This document shows, piece after piece, positions 16,593 through 25,961 of a stretch of DNA of 64,000 nt (position 1 is its first letter; each line of letters starts with the position of its first letter). The notes below the pieces were generated by a model. That model saw nothing but the letters and a program-made list of their open reading frames with translations. It had not been told where the DNA came from and ran no database searches. Position numbers and translations under genes: made by a program. The stretch is taken from NCBI GenBank assembly GCA_041674385.1, contig JBAYVU010000001.1, positions 62,001-126,000 on the forward strand. The letters run 5' to 3'. Origin of the DNA: JACRAR01 sp041674385. Lineage in GTDB: Bacteria > Pseudomonadota > Gammaproteobacteria > Burkholderiales > Rhodocyclaceae.

Positions 16593-17907
16593 GCACCCGT
16601 TCCGCCATCAAGGCCTCGATAGCGGCGATGGTCTTCGGCGCCTCATGGGTGATGATTTCGCAGCCGGCATCGGTCACCAGCGCGTCGTCCTCGATGCGCA
16701 CGCCGATGTCGTGGAATGCCTTGGGCACATCGTCGGCGGCACGGATGTAGCAGCCCGGCTCGACCGTCATCATCATGCCGGGCGCCAGTACGCGCCATAG
16801 TTCGCCGTGCTTGTACGGGCCGGCGTCGTGCACGTCCATGCCGAGCCAGTGGCTGGTCCGGTGCATGTAGAAACGCTTGTAGGCTTCGCTCTCCAGCACG
16901 CCATCGAGCGAGCCTTGCAACAGTTTCAAGTCCAGCATGCCTTGCACCATCACCTTGAGCGCCGCCTGGTGCGGATCGATAAAGGCGGCACCCGGCTTGA
17001 TGGCGGCGATCGCGGCCGCCTGGGCGTCGAGCACCAGGCCATACACGTCCGCTTGCGGGCCGCTGAAACGGCCATTCACCGGAAAAGTGCGGGTGATGTC
17101 GGAGGCATAATTATCGAGTTCGCCGCCGGCGTCGATGAGCAGCAGCTCGCCCGCCTTGAGCGGCTGGTCGTTGGCCACATAATGCAGGGTGCAGGCGTTC
17201 GCGCCGCCGGCAACGATGCTGGCATAGGCCGGAGACTGGCAACCGTAAAGGCGGAACTCGTGCAGCAGCTCGGCCTCGATCTCGTACTCGTGGCGCCCCG
17301 GACGCGTGGCACGCATGGCGCGGCGGTGCGCGGCCGCCGAGATGGTCGCGGCGCGGCGCATGGTGGCGATCTCCGTGCCGTCCTTGACCAGGCGCATATT
17401 GTCGAGGGCGACGCGCACATCCCGGATTTCCTCGGGCACCTGCTTGCCGGCACGCGCCTGGGCGCGCACGGCGTTGAGCGCGGCGGCGATGCGCGCGTCC
17501 CAGGCGGGATCCTGACCCAGCGAGAACCACAACCTCGGTTGGTCCGCCAGGAATTCGGCGAGTTTTTCGTCGAAACTCTTGATGGAGTAAGCCTCGTCGC
17601 AGCCGTATGCCTCGCGGGCGGCATCCGGTCCCCAGCGGAAGCCGTTCCAGACTTCCTTGTCCGCATCTTTGTCGCGGCAGAACAGAATGCTTTTGGGGGT
17701 GTCGCCGGCGATCAGGATCAGCGCGGCCTCCGGTTCGCCGAAACCGGTCAGGTAATGAAAATAACTATCGGCCCGGTAGAGGTGTTGATTGTCGCGATTG
17801 CGCAATTGCTCGGGGGCGGTCGGGATGACCGCGATGCCTCGGTCCATATGCGCCAGCAGGCGGGCACGACGCGCGGAAAACGCGGAAATATCCATGGGCA
17901 GGCTCAT
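16585..17907 (-). CDS. pepP: Xaa-Pro aminopeptidase
   Basis: This 440-residue metallopeptidase removes N-terminal residues preceding proline. It has the N-terminal aminopeptidase P domain (RNRDNQHLYRADSYFHYLTG) and the pita-bread catalytic domain. Metal ligands are visible in LLIDAGGELDNYASDITRTF, in HRTSHWLGMDVHDAG and in MMTVEPGCYI and GVRIEDDALVT. The start is taken at MSLPMDISAF; MDIS four codons later is also possible. The order pepP-ubiH is conserved in proteobacteria. Confidence 0.94.
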   Translation of the reverse strand: MSLPMDISAFSARRARLLAHMDRGIAVIPTAPEQLRNRDNQHLYRADSYFHYLTGFGEPEAALILIAGDTPKSILFCRDKDADKEVWNGFRWGPDAAREAYGCDEAYSIKSFDEKLAEFLADQPRLWFSLGQDPAWDARIAAALNAVRAQARAGKQVPEEIRDVRVALDNMRLVKDGTEIATMRRAATISAAAHRRAMRATRPGRHEYEIEAELLHEFRLYGCQSPAYASIVAGGANACTLHYVANDQPLKAGELLLIDAGGELDNYASDITRTFPVNGRFSGPQADVYGLVLDAQAAAIAAIKPGAAFIDPHQAALKVMVQGMLDLKLLQGSLDGVLESEAYKRFYMHRTSHWLGMDVHDAGPYKHGELWRVLAPGMMMTVEPGCYIRAADDVPKAFHDIGVRIEDDALVTDAGCEIITHEAPKTIAAIEALMAERVHD

Positions 17908-17927
17908 TCGCGGAAAGTTTGTGACGC

Positions 17928-18608
17928 TCAGCGCTGCTGCAAGGTGGTGTTCAACGCGGCCAACTGCGCCGGCGTACCGATATTCTCCCACAGACCGTCG
18001 AAGCGGGCTGCCTGGATTTTTCCTGCGGCAATCGCCCGATCGAGCAATGGGCGCAGCGCCAACTTGGTGCCGGGAATCACTCCGGCAAAGAATTCCGCGC
18101 GGTAGATGCCGAGATTCGAATAGGTCAGGCGTGGCTCACCCGCGGCGCTCAGAAAACCATCGACCAGCGCGAAGTCGCCGTGAGGGTGCCAGGGCCGGTT
18201 GGCGACCATCCACAGATAGGCCAGCGTACCGTCCCCGAGTGCGGCGACACGGTCCGCCAGCAGGCGGTAGTCGCATTCGACGTAGATGTCGGCGCTGACC
18301 ACCAGGAAGGGTTCCGTTCCCAGCAGAGGCATGGCCTGCACCACGCCGCCGGCGGTTTCCAGGGCGCTCGCCTCGGCGGAATAGACGATGCGGGCGCCAT
18401 ACTTGCGGCCGTCTCCCAAGGCCGCCTCGATCTGCCCGCCCAAGTGGGCATGATTGATCACCAACTCGGTAATCCCGGCCGCGACCAGGCGCTCGATCTG
18501 CCAGACGATCAGCGGCTTGCCCGCCACAGCCAGCAAAGGCTTGGGGCAAGTGTCGGTCAGCGGCCGCATGCGTTCGCCGCGGCCGGCCGCGAGGATCATG
18601 GCGCGCAT
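17928..18608 (-). CDS. murU: N-acetylmuramate-1-phosphate uridylyltransferase
   Basis: This 226-residue nucleotidyltransferase makes UDP-MurNAc from MurNAc-1-phosphate in cell wall recycling. It begins with MILAAGRGERMRPLTDTCPK two codons after the chosen ATG, the nucleotide-binding loop of the sugar-nucleotide transferase fold. Further motifs are PLIVWQIERLVAAGI, FLVVSADIYVE and LWENIGTPAQLAAL. It overlaps the AmgK kinase stop by four bases. Kinase and uridylyltransferase adjacent to each other is the known AmgK/MurU arrangement. Confidence 0.92.
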   Translation of the reverse strand: MRAMILAAGRGERMRPLTDTCPKPLLAVAGKPLIVWQIERLVAAGITELVINHAHLGGQIEAALGDGRKYGARIVYSAEASALETAGGVVQAMPLLGTEPFLVVSADIYVECDYRLLADRVAALGDGTLAYLWMVANRPWHPHGDFALVDGFLSAAGEPRLTYSNLGIYRAEFFAGVIPGTKLALRPLLDRAIAAGKIQAARFDGLWENIGTPAQLAALNTTLQQR

Positions 18609-19666
18609 CAGAATGTATAGCCGGTTTGCACGGCGCGGTTTTCCACTTCGTCGAGCAGTTTCAACAACGGACCGAGTTCCCGGTAGCGGTTGCAGGCATG
18701 GCGCAGATACTTGGCCACCAGCGGCATGTCCTTGAGGTAGCCGTCCTTGCCGTCGCGATGGGACAGGCGGGCGAAAATGCCGAGCACCTTGAGATGGCGC
18801 TGCACCCCCATCCATTCGTAGTCGCGGTGGAATTCGCCGAAATCGCCGCGCACCGGCAGACCGGCCTGGCGGGCCTTCTCCCAGTAGCGGATCAGCCAAT
18901 CGAGCGTCTGCTCCTCCTCCCATTCGATGTAGGCGTCCTTGAACAGCGAGGCCAGATCGTAGCTGATCGGGCCATAGACGGCGTCCTGAAAATCGATGAC
19001 GCCGGGATTGGCGCCGCCATCCCGGGAGACCAGCATCAGATTGCGCGAGTGGTAATCGCGATGCACGAAGACTTGCGGTTCGGCCAGGTTGCTCGTCAGG
19101 ATGCGTTCGAAGGCCTGCTGCATGACGTTGCGCTGCTTATCCGAGAGCGCCACGCCGAGATGTTTGGCCACATACCAGTCGGGGAACAGGTCCAACTCGC
19201 GTTGCAGCAGCACCCTGTCATAGTCCGGCAACGCGCCGGGCCGGCTGGCCGACTGAAGGCGGATTAATGCATCGATGGCATCCAGATACAGGGCATGGGC
19301 AGTTTGCGGGGGAACCTGGATGGATTCAGGCAACAACGCGGCGAGATAAGGGGTGCTGCCCAGGTCGGAAAGCAGCAGAAAACCGCGCCCGAGATCTTGC
19401 GCCAAGACCTCCGGCACATGCACGCCCGCGTCATGCAGCAGGCGCTGCACGTTCAGCCAGGGATGGCAGTCTTCGCGGTCCGGGGGGGCGTCCATGACGA
19501 TCCTGGTTTTCGAATCGCCGGCACCCCTATCGCTCCCATTGCTCCCATCGAGAAAAACTCGAAAGTAGCGGCGGAAACTCGCATCCGCCGAGGCGGGAGC
19601 GAGGCTGAATGTCTCTCCGGGATGAATCTGCCGAAGCCAGTTCTCGATCTGCTGCCGTCTTTCCAT
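18608..19666 (-). CDS. amgK: N-acetylmuramate/N-acetylglucosamine kinase
   Basis: This 352-residue aminoglycoside-phosphotransferase-fold kinase phosphorylates MurNAc at the anomeric position. Catalytic motifs are VFVHRDYHSRNLML and GVIDFQDAVYGPISYDLASL. SADASFRRYFRV near residue 25 is the family nucleotide-binding region. An unusual Gly/Ser/Asp stretch (SNGSDRGAGDSKTR) interrupts the N-terminal lobe near residue 42 and may be a lineage-specific loop. It is the first gene before murU and is divergent from lptD. Confidence 0.9.
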   Translation of the reverse strand: MERRQQIENWLRQIHPGETFSLAPASADASFRRYFRVFLDGSNGSDRGAGDSKTRIVMDAPPDREDCHPWLNVQRLLHDAGVHVPEVLAQDLGRGFLLLSDLGSTPYLAALLPESIQVPPQTAHALYLDAIDALIRLQSASRPGALPDYDRVLLQRELDLFPDWYVAKHLGVALSDKQRNVMQQAFERILTSNLAEPQVFVHRDYHSRNLMLVSRDGGANPGVIDFQDAVYGPISYDLASLFKDAYIEWEEEQTLDWLIRYWEKARQAGLPVRGDFGEFHRDYEWMGVQRHLKVLGIFARLSHRDGKDGYLKDMPLVAKYLRHACNRYRELGPLLKLLDEVENRAVQTGYTF

Positions 19667-19805
19667 AAGCGAATTTACAGTCTGGGCGGGTTTTTCGACC
19701 CAATGTTAGAATCCAGCGATTTTATCATTGGCATAGCTCGTCCACGGCCGGCCGGTTTCTCCGTGCGTCCGGATTGCCTTGACAGGGATGCTCGACACAG
19801 ACGGT
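19667..19805. promoter_or_regulatory. divergent spacer amgK / lptD
   Basis: This 139-base region separates two divergent operons and must contain both promoters. TTAGAAT near 19706 is a possible -10 element for the lptD side. I do not see a matching -35 with confidence. Confidence 0.35.
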
Positions 19806-22172
19806 ATGCGGATTACTAGGATGTTTTTTTTTGCGGCGTTAAGCGCATCGGGCAGCCTGTTCGGTGCCGATACCGACTATTCGCCGCCGCAAATCGAGGA
19901 CCGTCCGGAACCGGCACCCTTGTATTCCGCCCATGTCGAGGCCGGCCTGTTGCCCGCCGTGAAACTGAAACCCTCGGCGCAGTTGGTGCCGCTGCCACGC
20001 GCCAGCAAGGATCCGCGCCCGCTGTTCATCTCCGCCGACCAACTCAGCGGCAAGAACGATGTGGTTTCCGCGGCGCAAGGCAATGTCGAGTTGCGCAAGA
20101 TCGGCAACACGCTCACCGCCGACCGCCTGACCTACTGGCATGAGGAAGACTTGGTCGAGGCAAGTGGCAACGTTTGCCTTACCCAAAAGGACGATGTCAT
20201 TACCGGCCCGAAATTGCGCATGCGGGTCGAAGACAACGTCGGTTTCTTCGAAGAGCCGCAATATTCGATCAAGCATGCTGCGGCGATCCGCAGCGGCGGC
20301 CAGCCGGGCCAACTGACCACCGGTAGCGGCAAAGCCAAGCGCATCGATTTCGAAGGCGAAAACCATTATCGCCTGACCGAGTCGACCTACAGCACCTGCA
20401 GCCCGACCAACCCGGACTGGTATACGCGCGCCGGCACCATGAGCCTGGATTACGACGTCGAAGAGGGCGAGGCCAGGGATTCAACGTTGGTATTTCAAGG
20501 CGTCCCGATCCTGTATGCGCCGTGGCTCGGTTTTTCGCTCAACAACCATCGCAAGAGCGGCCTGCTGACGCCGACCTTGGGAACGACCAGCAAGGGCGGC
20601 ATGGAAATGACGCTGCCCTATTACTGGAACATCGCTCCGAACATGGATGCAACCATCTCGCCCCGGCTGATGGGCAAGCGCGGCGTGCAATGGAACAACG
20701 AATTCCGTTACCTGGAACCAAACTACAACGGCATCGTCCGGGGCGAATACCTGCCCAACGACCAGATCACCCACACGCAACGCAGCAGCTATTCGCTCCA
20801 GCACAATCAGAATTTCGGCCGGGGATTTTCCGGGAACCTGAACCTCAACGGCGTTTCGGACGACACCTATTTCTCCGACCTGTCGTCGCGGCTGACCAAC
20901 ATAGCGCAGAACAATCTGCTGCGTCAGGGGGTCTTGGCCTACAACAGCACCTGGTGGAATGCCTCTGTCATGGCACAGCGCTACCAGACCCTGCAAGACC
21001 CGGCACTGCCGCCGGTGGCCCTGCCCTACCGTCGTCTGCCGCAATTTACGCTGAATGCCACGCGCTGGGATTTGCCGCTCGGTGGTGCCTTTACCTTCAA
21101 TGGCGAATATGTGAATTTCAGCCATCCGGCCCTGGTCGAGGGAAGCCGCACCACGCTCTATCCCCAGCTATCGCTGCCGCTGCAGACGGCGGCCTTCTAT
21201 ATCACCCCCAAACTGGCCCTGCATTCGACCAGCTATGCGCTTGAACGCCAGGGAACCGGCGTGCCCGACAAGATCACGCGCAACGTGCCCATTTTCAGTG
21301 TGGACAGCGGCGTGACCTTCGAACGCAATCTGGATTTGTTTGGCCGCAATCTGATGCAGACGCTCGAACCGCGGCTGTACTATCTTTATGTCCCGACACG
21401 CGAGCAAAGCCAGATTCCGGTGTTCGACACCGGCCTTGCCGATTTCAACTTCGCCCAGATCTTCTCCAACAACCGCTATAGCGGCGGCGACCGCATCGGC
21501 GACGCCAACCAGCTCACCACTGCGGTCACTTCGCGCCTGCTCGACCAGACCAGCGGCGCCGAATTGCTGCGCGGTGCGCTGGGCCAGCGCTACTATTTCA
21601 AGCCGCAGCAGGTAACCCTGCCGGGGGAAATCATGCGCACCACCAAGACGGCCGACTTTCTCGCCGCGCTGACCGCGCAGATCATTCCCAAAGTGTATAT
21701 CGATACGGGCTGGCAGTTCGACCCTCACGGCAACCGTACCGACCGGCTCAGCCTGGTGGGCCGCTACCAGCCCGAACTCGGCAAGGTGGTTTCTGCCGGC
21801 TACCGGTATAACCGCGACCTGATCAATCCGACCAACCCGATCAATCAGGTCAGCCAGATAGATATCTCCGGGCAGTGGCCGCTATGGGGCGGCTGGTCGG
21901 GCGTCGGCCGCTATAATTACTCGGTATTGGATCATCGCATTATCGAGACCGTCGGCGGGATTGAGTACAATGGGGGCTGTTGGGTTTCGCGTGTGGTGAT
22001 CCAGCGGATTGCCACGGCGACCGGCGATTCCAGTACCGCCTTCTTCTTTCAACTGGAGTTGAACGGTTTTTCCAACATCGGATCGAATCCGATGGATATG
22101 CTTAAACGCAATATTCCCGGCTATGGCCGGATCAACCAGCCTGTCGCCGATCCGGCTTTTGCGGCGAATTGA
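19806..22172 (+). CDS. lptD: LPS-assembly outer membrane protein LptD
   Basis: This 788-residue outer membrane beta-barrel inserts lipopolysaccharide into the outer leaflet together with LptE. A signal peptide is present (RMFFFAALSASGSLFGA). The N-terminal OstA/LptA-like domain runs to about residue 200 and has ISADQLSGKNDVVSAAQGNV. The barrel domain follows, with the family sequence TYSTCSPTNPDWYTRAG near its start and YNGGCWVSRVVI near the end. Cysteines at these places form the conserved disulfides. ATG at 19788 is also in frame. It leads the lptD-surA-pdxA-rsmA operon. Confidence 0.95.
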   Translation: MRITRMFFFAALSASGSLFGADTDYSPPQIEDRPEPAPLYSAHVEAGLLPAVKLKPSAQLVPLPRASKDPRPLFISADQLSGKNDVVSAAQGNVELRKIGNTLTADRLTYWHEEDLVEASGNVCLTQKDDVITGPKLRMRVEDNVGFFEEPQYSIKHAAAIRSGGQPGQLTTGSGKAKRIDFEGENHYRLTESTYSTCSPTNPDWYTRAGTMSLDYDVEEGEARDSTLVFQGVPILYAPWLGFSLNNHRKSGLLTPTLGTTSKGGMEMTLPYYWNIAPNMDATISPRLMGKRGVQWNNEFRYLEPNYNGIVRGEYLPNDQITHTQRSSYSLQHNQNFGRGFSGNLNLNGVSDDTYFSDLSSRLTNIAQNNLLRQGVLAYNSTWWNASVMAQRYQTLQDPALPPVALPYRRLPQFTLNATRWDLPLGGAFTFNGEYVNFSHPALVEGSRTTLYPQLSLPLQTAAFYITPKLALHSTSYALERQGTGVPDKITRNVPIFSVDSGVTFERNLDLFGRNLMQTLEPRLYYLYVPTREQSQIPVFDTGLADFNFAQIFSNNRYSGGDRIGDANQLTTAVTSRLLDQTSGAELLRGALGQRYYFKPQQVTLPGEIMRTTKTADFLAALTAQIIPKVYIDTGWQFDPHGNRTDRLSLVGRYQPELGKVVSAGYRYNRDLINPTNPINQVSQIDISGQWPLWGGWSGVGRYNYSVLDHRIIETVGGIEYNGGCWVSRVVIQRIATATGDSSTAFFFQLELNGFSNIGSNPMDMLKRNIPGYGRINQPVADPAFAAN

Positions 22173-22206
22173 CGACAACCTTCCCTGATTACCTGACCAT
22201 ATTCCC

Positions 22207-23511
22207 ATGAAATCATTGCCTACCCTTCTGCTATCCGGTTTGGCCCTGCTGGCGACCTGCGCTGCAGCGCAGACGGCGACCCAGCCCATCGAGATCGATC
22301 GCATCATCGCGGTGGTCAACGACGAGGCGATGACTCAATATGAATTGCGTTCGCGCATGGCTTCCGTGGAACGGCAGTTACAGACGCAAGGGACGCAATT
22401 GCCTCCGCGCGAAGTGCTGCAAAAGCAGCTGCTGGAACGCATGATCATGGATCGCATTCAGATCCAGTATGCCAAGGAATCCGCGACGCGCATCGATGAT
22501 GCCCAACTGGATACCGCCTTGCGCCGCATCGCCGATTCCAACGGGATGGCGCTTGCCGATTTTCGCGCTGCGCTGGAGAAGGACGGCATGGTATGGGCCA
22601 AGTTCCGCGAGGAAATTCGCGATGAAATGATCATTTCCCGATTGCGCGAACGCGAGGTGGAAAACCGCGTGAGTGTTTCCGAAGGCGAGATCGACAATTA
22701 CCTGGCCAACCCGGAGACGCTGACGTCTTTCCATGAAGAGGTGCATCTTGCCCATATTTTGCTGCGCCTGCCCGAACAGGCCAGCCCCGAGCAACTATTG
22801 CGAGTCCGCGCGCGGGCCGAACAGGCGCTGGTCCAGCTCAAACGCGGCGACGATTTTGCCCAGGTGGCGGCGACTTTCTCGGATGCCGCCGATGCAATGA
22901 GCGGTGGATCGGTCGGCATGCGTCCGCTAGACCGCTTGCCCAACCTGTATGCCGAAGCGGCGAAGAATCTGAAACCCGGCGAGTTCAGTGCGATCCTGCG
23001 CAGCCCTACCGGTTTGCACATCGTCAAGCTGGTCGAGCGACGCGGCGGTTCCCAGGCCACGCCGGCGTTGCGCCAGTCTCACGTGCGTCACATCCTCATC
23101 AAGGTCGATGAGCTGGTACCCGAGGCGGAAGCCCGCCGCAAGGCGATGACGCTCAAGGAGCGCTTGGATAATGGCGCCGATTTTGCCGAGCTGGCGCGTC
23201 TCAATTCCAACGACCTGTCCGCAGCCAAAGGCGGCGACCTGGGCTGGCTCTACCAGGGCGATACCGTGCCCGAGTTTGAACGGGCGATGGATGTGCTGAA
23301 AGTCGGCGAAATCAGCCCGCCGGTGCAGTCGCAGTTCGGCTTTCATATCATCCAGTTACTCGAACGGCGCGTCGAAGATGCCTCGCCGGAGCGGCGCCGC
23401 ATGTCCGCTCGCCAGGCGCTGCGCGAGCGCAAGGCGGACGAAGCCTATCAGGACTGGCTGCGCCAGTTGCGCGACCGTGCCTATGTGGAATATCGACTGG
23501 AAGACCGGTGA
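22207..23511 (+). CDS. surA: periplasmic chaperone and peptidyl-prolyl isomerase SurA
   Basis: This 434-residue periplasmic protein escorts outer membrane proteins, including LptD, to the BAM complex. It has a signal peptide (LLLSGLALLATCAAAQ) and a SurA N-terminal domain with IDRIIAVVNDEAMTQYEL. Two parvulin domains follow: one near 175-275 with EVHLAHILLRLP and GGSVGMRPLDRLPN, and one near 285-385 with SHVRHILIKVDEL and GGDLGWLYQGDTVPEFE. It lies 34 bases after lptD. Confidence 0.96.
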   Translation: MKSLPTLLLSGLALLATCAAAQTATQPIEIDRIIAVVNDEAMTQYELRSRMASVERQLQTQGTQLPPREVLQKQLLERMIMDRIQIQYAKESATRIDDAQLDTALRRIADSNGMALADFRAALEKDGMVWAKFREEIRDEMIISRLREREVENRVSVSEGEIDNYLANPETLTSFHEEVHLAHILLRLPEQASPEQLLRVRARAEQALVQLKRGDDFAQVAATFSDAADAMSGGSVGMRPLDRLPNLYAEAAKNLKPGEFSAILRSPTGLHIVKLVERRGGSQATPALRQSHVRHILIKVDELVPEAEARRKAMTLKERLDNGADFAELARLNSNDLSAAKGGDLGWLYQGDTVPEFERAMDVLKVGEISPPVQSQFGFHIIQLLERRVEDASPERRRMSARQALRERKADEAYQDWLRQLRDRAYVEYRLEDR

Positions 23512-23514
23512 GGC

Positions 23515-23559
23515 GTGGGAAGTGTGGGAAGTGTGGGAAGCGTGGGAAGCGTGGGGAAT
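23515..23559 (+). repeat. 9-bp tandem repeat (4 copies plus a partial) at the pdxA start
   Basis: GTGGGAAGT occurs twice, then GTGGGAAGC twice, then GTGGGGAAT. The unit is a multiple of three, so copy changes keep the frame. Each unit holds a GTG start and a GGGAAG purine stretch that can act as a ribosome binding site for a following GTG. Confidence 0.92.
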
Positions 23560-24495
23560 GAAACTCCGCTAATCGTCGTCACTTCCGGCGAACCGTCCGG
23601 CATCGGGCCGGACATTTGTCTGGCCATGGCGCGGCAGTCCTTTCCGGCGCGCTTGATGTTCTTCGGCGACCGCGATCTGCTGGCTCAGCGTGCCCGACTG
23701 CTCGGCCTGGATGCAAGTTCGCTCGACATCCGGCATGTGCCCTTGCGCGTGCCCTGTGTACCGGGGCGTCTCGATCCGGGCAACGCTCCCTACGTGCTGG
23801 AGATGCTGGACCTGGCCATCGCCGGCTGCGTTTCCGGCGAGTTTGCCGCAATGGTCACCGCGCCGCTGCACAAAGGCGTCATCAACGATGCCGGCATTCC
23901 TTTTACCGGGCATACCGAATACCTGGCCGACAAGACTTCGACACCGCGAGTCGTGATGATGCTGGCTGGGGCGGGACTCCGTGTGGCGCTGGCAACTACG
24001 CATCTGGCCCTGAAGGATGTCCCGGCGGCGATCACGCGCGCCGGACTGGAAACGACCATACGCATCCTGCATACCGATTTACAGACCAAGTTCGGCATTG
24101 CCCGGCCGCGCATCCTGGTGGCCGGCCTCAACCCGCACGCCGGCGAGGGGGGACACATGGGCACCGAGGAGATCGAAGTGATCGCGCCGGTGTTGGACAA
24201 GCTGCGCAAGCCCGAACACGGGGGCATGCAACTGATCGGCCCGCTGCCGGCCGACACTTTATTTACCCGGCAAGTACTGGACGGTTCGGATGCGCAGTTG
24301 GCCATGTATCATGACCAAGGCCTGGGTGTGTTGAAGTATGCGGCCTTCGAGAACGGCATCAACATCACGCTGGGCCTGCCTATCGTGCGCACCTCGGTCG
24401 ATCACGGCACGGCCCTGGACCTGGCCGGAACAGGGCGCGCCGACCCGCGCAGCCTGATTGCCGCCATCGAAGCCGCCGTTGCCATGTCCAGATGA
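23515..24495 (+). CDS. pdxA: 4-hydroxythreonine-4-phosphate dehydrogenase
   Basis: This enzyme of up to 326 residues oxidises 4-phosphohydroxy-L-threonine in vitamin B6 synthesis. Family motifs are VTSGEPSGIGPDICLAMARQ, VTAPLHKGVINDAG, FTGHTEYLA and QLAMYHDQGLGVLKY. The conserved part begins at TPLIVVTSGEP. Upstream of it are five in-frame GTG codons, each within a 9-base tandem repeat, giving an N-terminus of repeated Val-Gly-Ser. Which GTG is used is undecidable from sequence; 23515 is the longest option, three bases after the surA stop. Confidence 0.93.
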   Translation: MGSVGSVGSVGSVGNETPLIVVTSGEPSGIGPDICLAMARQSFPARLMFFGDRDLLAQRARLLGLDASSLDIRHVPLRVPCVPGRLDPGNAPYVLEMLDLAIAGCVSGEFAAMVTAPLHKGVINDAGIPFTGHTEYLADKTSTPRVVMMLAGAGLRVALATTHLALKDVPAAITRAGLETTIRILHTDLQTKFGIARPRILVAGLNPHAGEGGHMGTEEIEVIAPVLDKLRKPEHGGMQLIGPLPADTLFTRQVLDGSDAQLAMYHDQGLGVLKYAAFENGINITLGLPIVRTSVDHGTALDLAGTGRADPRSLIAAIEAAVAMSR

Positions 24496-24523
24496 TCTGG
24501 GACATGGCTGCGACTGTGGCGGC

Positions 24524-25336
24524 ATGAAACACGTCGCACGCAAGCGCTTCGGGCAGAACTTCCTGGTGTCGCCCGGCGTAGTCGCCCAGATCGTCTCCGC
24601 GATCGCGCCGCAACCCGGCGACAACCTGGTCGAAATCGGCCCGGGGCTGGGGGCGCTGACCGTGCCGTTGCTCGACCGGCTCGAGCGTTTGCATGTCGTC
24701 GAGATCGACCGCGACCTGATAGCCCGGTTGCGCGAACGTTTCATGCCCGAGCGGCTGATCATCCACGAAGGCGATGCGCTGAAGTTCGACTTCGCCAGCC
24801 TCGCCACCGGTGCGAAGGGACTGCGCATAATCGGCAACCTGCCCTACAACATCTCGACACCCTTGTTGTTTCATCTCGCCGGGTATGCCGACCAGGTACG
24901 CGACATGCATTTCATGCTGCAGAAGGAAGTGGTCGATCGCATGGTGTCCGCTCCGGGCGGCCCGGAATACGGCCGCCTGTCGGTGATGCTGCAATACCGT
25001 TACGCCATGGAGCGGCTGTTCCTGGTGCCGCCCGACGCTTTCGATCCGGCGCCCAAGGTGTCCTCGGCCATCGTGCGCATGACGCCGCTGCCGGCGTCCG
25101 CATTGGCCGCGAATGACTCCGCGCTGTTCGCCCGGGTGGTGACCGCGGCGTTCGGGCAACGGCGCAAGATGCTGCGCAATACCCTGCGCGAGTTGATCGG
25201 CACCACCGAACTCGCCGCGCTGGGGATCCAGCCGACGGCGCGCGCCGAGGAACTCGGCGTCGCCGACTATGTGCGGATCAGCAACGCTCTCCCGGGGCTT
25301 GTCCTGGGCGACAGGACAGGCTGCGATCGGGGCTAG
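24524..25336 (+). CDS. rsmA: 16S rRNA dimethyladenosine transferase
   Basis: This 270-residue methyltransferase dimethylates two adjacent adenosines near the 3' end of 16S rRNA. The start MKHVARKRFGQNFLVSPGVV is conserved, with the SAM-binding motif LVEIGPGLGALTVPLL and the catalytic motif IIGNLPYNISTPLLFHL. GQRRKMLRNTLREL marks the C-terminal domain. The C-terminal tail (PGLVLGDRTGCDRG) is beyond the usual end and overlaps the convergent transglycosylase gene by 59 bases. It ends the lptD operon. Confidence 0.96.
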   Translation: MKHVARKRFGQNFLVSPGVVAQIVSAIAPQPGDNLVEIGPGLGALTVPLLDRLERLHVVEIDRDLIARLRERFMPERLIIHEGDALKFDFASLATGAKGLRIIGNLPYNISTPLLFHLAGYADQVRDMHFMLQKEVVDRMVSAPGGPEYGRLSVMLQYRYAMERLFLVPPDAFDPAPKVSSAIVRMTPLPASALAANDSALFARVVTAAFGQRRKMLRNTLRELIGTTELAALGIQPTARAEELGVADYVRISNALPGLVLGDRTGCDRG

Positions 25337-25961
25337 CGTTGGCCAACAAGGGTTTATCCCGGTTCCATCCCCATTGCCGCTCCCACGCGGCCCTGACCAG
25401 GTTCGGATAATCCGCTTGACCGAGACTGCCGTTGTAGCGGCCCAGCGCGCGAAATAGATCGCCTTTCTCGATATCCAGATAGTGCCGCAGTATGGTGCAG
25501 CCGTAGCGCAGGTTGATACGCAGGTGGAACAGATTGTTTTCCTTATTGCCGATCAGCTTGACCCAGAAAGGCATCACCTGCATGTAGCCGCGCGCACCGG
25601 CATACGACACCGCATATTTCTTGAAACCGCTTTCGACCTGGATCAGGCCCAGTACCAATTGCGGATCGAGACCGGCCCGTTTGGCCTCGTAATACACCGT
25701 CTTGAGGAACTCCAGGCGTGCCAGGCGATCGGGCATGCGTCTTTCCAGCCGGCGCGACATTTCCGCGAGCCACTCGGTCTTTTCCGCGGGGTTGGGGAAC
25801 TCCGGCTCCGGTGCGGCACGATCGGAAACGGCGGCATGCAAGGCGGCTTGAATGCTCGCGGCGAGCGGCTCGTATTGCTGCGTGCCGGCTCGGGCAAGAT
25901 CGGCGCAGACGAGCAGGAACAGCAGGAATAGCGTTTGAAGAATGCGTTCGGTCAGATACAC
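25278..25961 (-). CDS. lytic murein transglycosylase (SLT fold)
   Basis: This 227-residue protein cleaves peptidoglycan glycan strands. A signal peptide is seen (TLFLLFLLVCADLARAG). The SLT catalytic domain has GLIQVESGFKKYAVS with the catalytic Glu, GARGYMQVMPFW, and LGRYNGSLGQADYPNLV. The GTG start overlaps the proS stop by ten bases. The last 20 residues (ASPDRSLSCRPGQAPGERC) lie antisense to the rsmA 3' end and look unlike a structured domain. Confidence 0.87.
   Translation of the reverse strand: MYLTERILQTLFLLFLLVCADLARAGTQQYEPLAASIQAALHAAVSDRAAPEPEFPNPAEKTEWLAEMSRRLERRMPDRLARLEFLKTVYYEAKRAGLDPQLVLGLIQVESGFKKYAVSYAGARGYMQVMPFWVKLIGNKENNLFHLRINLRYGCTILRHYLDIEKGDLFRALGRYNGSLGQADYPNLVRAAWERQWGWNRDKPLLANASPDRSLSCRPGQAPGERC

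Noticed and set aside
23378..23572. Frame reading the pdxA repeat as Trp-Glu-rich peptide
   Set aside because: It overlaps the surA 3' end in another frame and has no start signal of its own. The repeat is better explained as the pdxA N-terminus.
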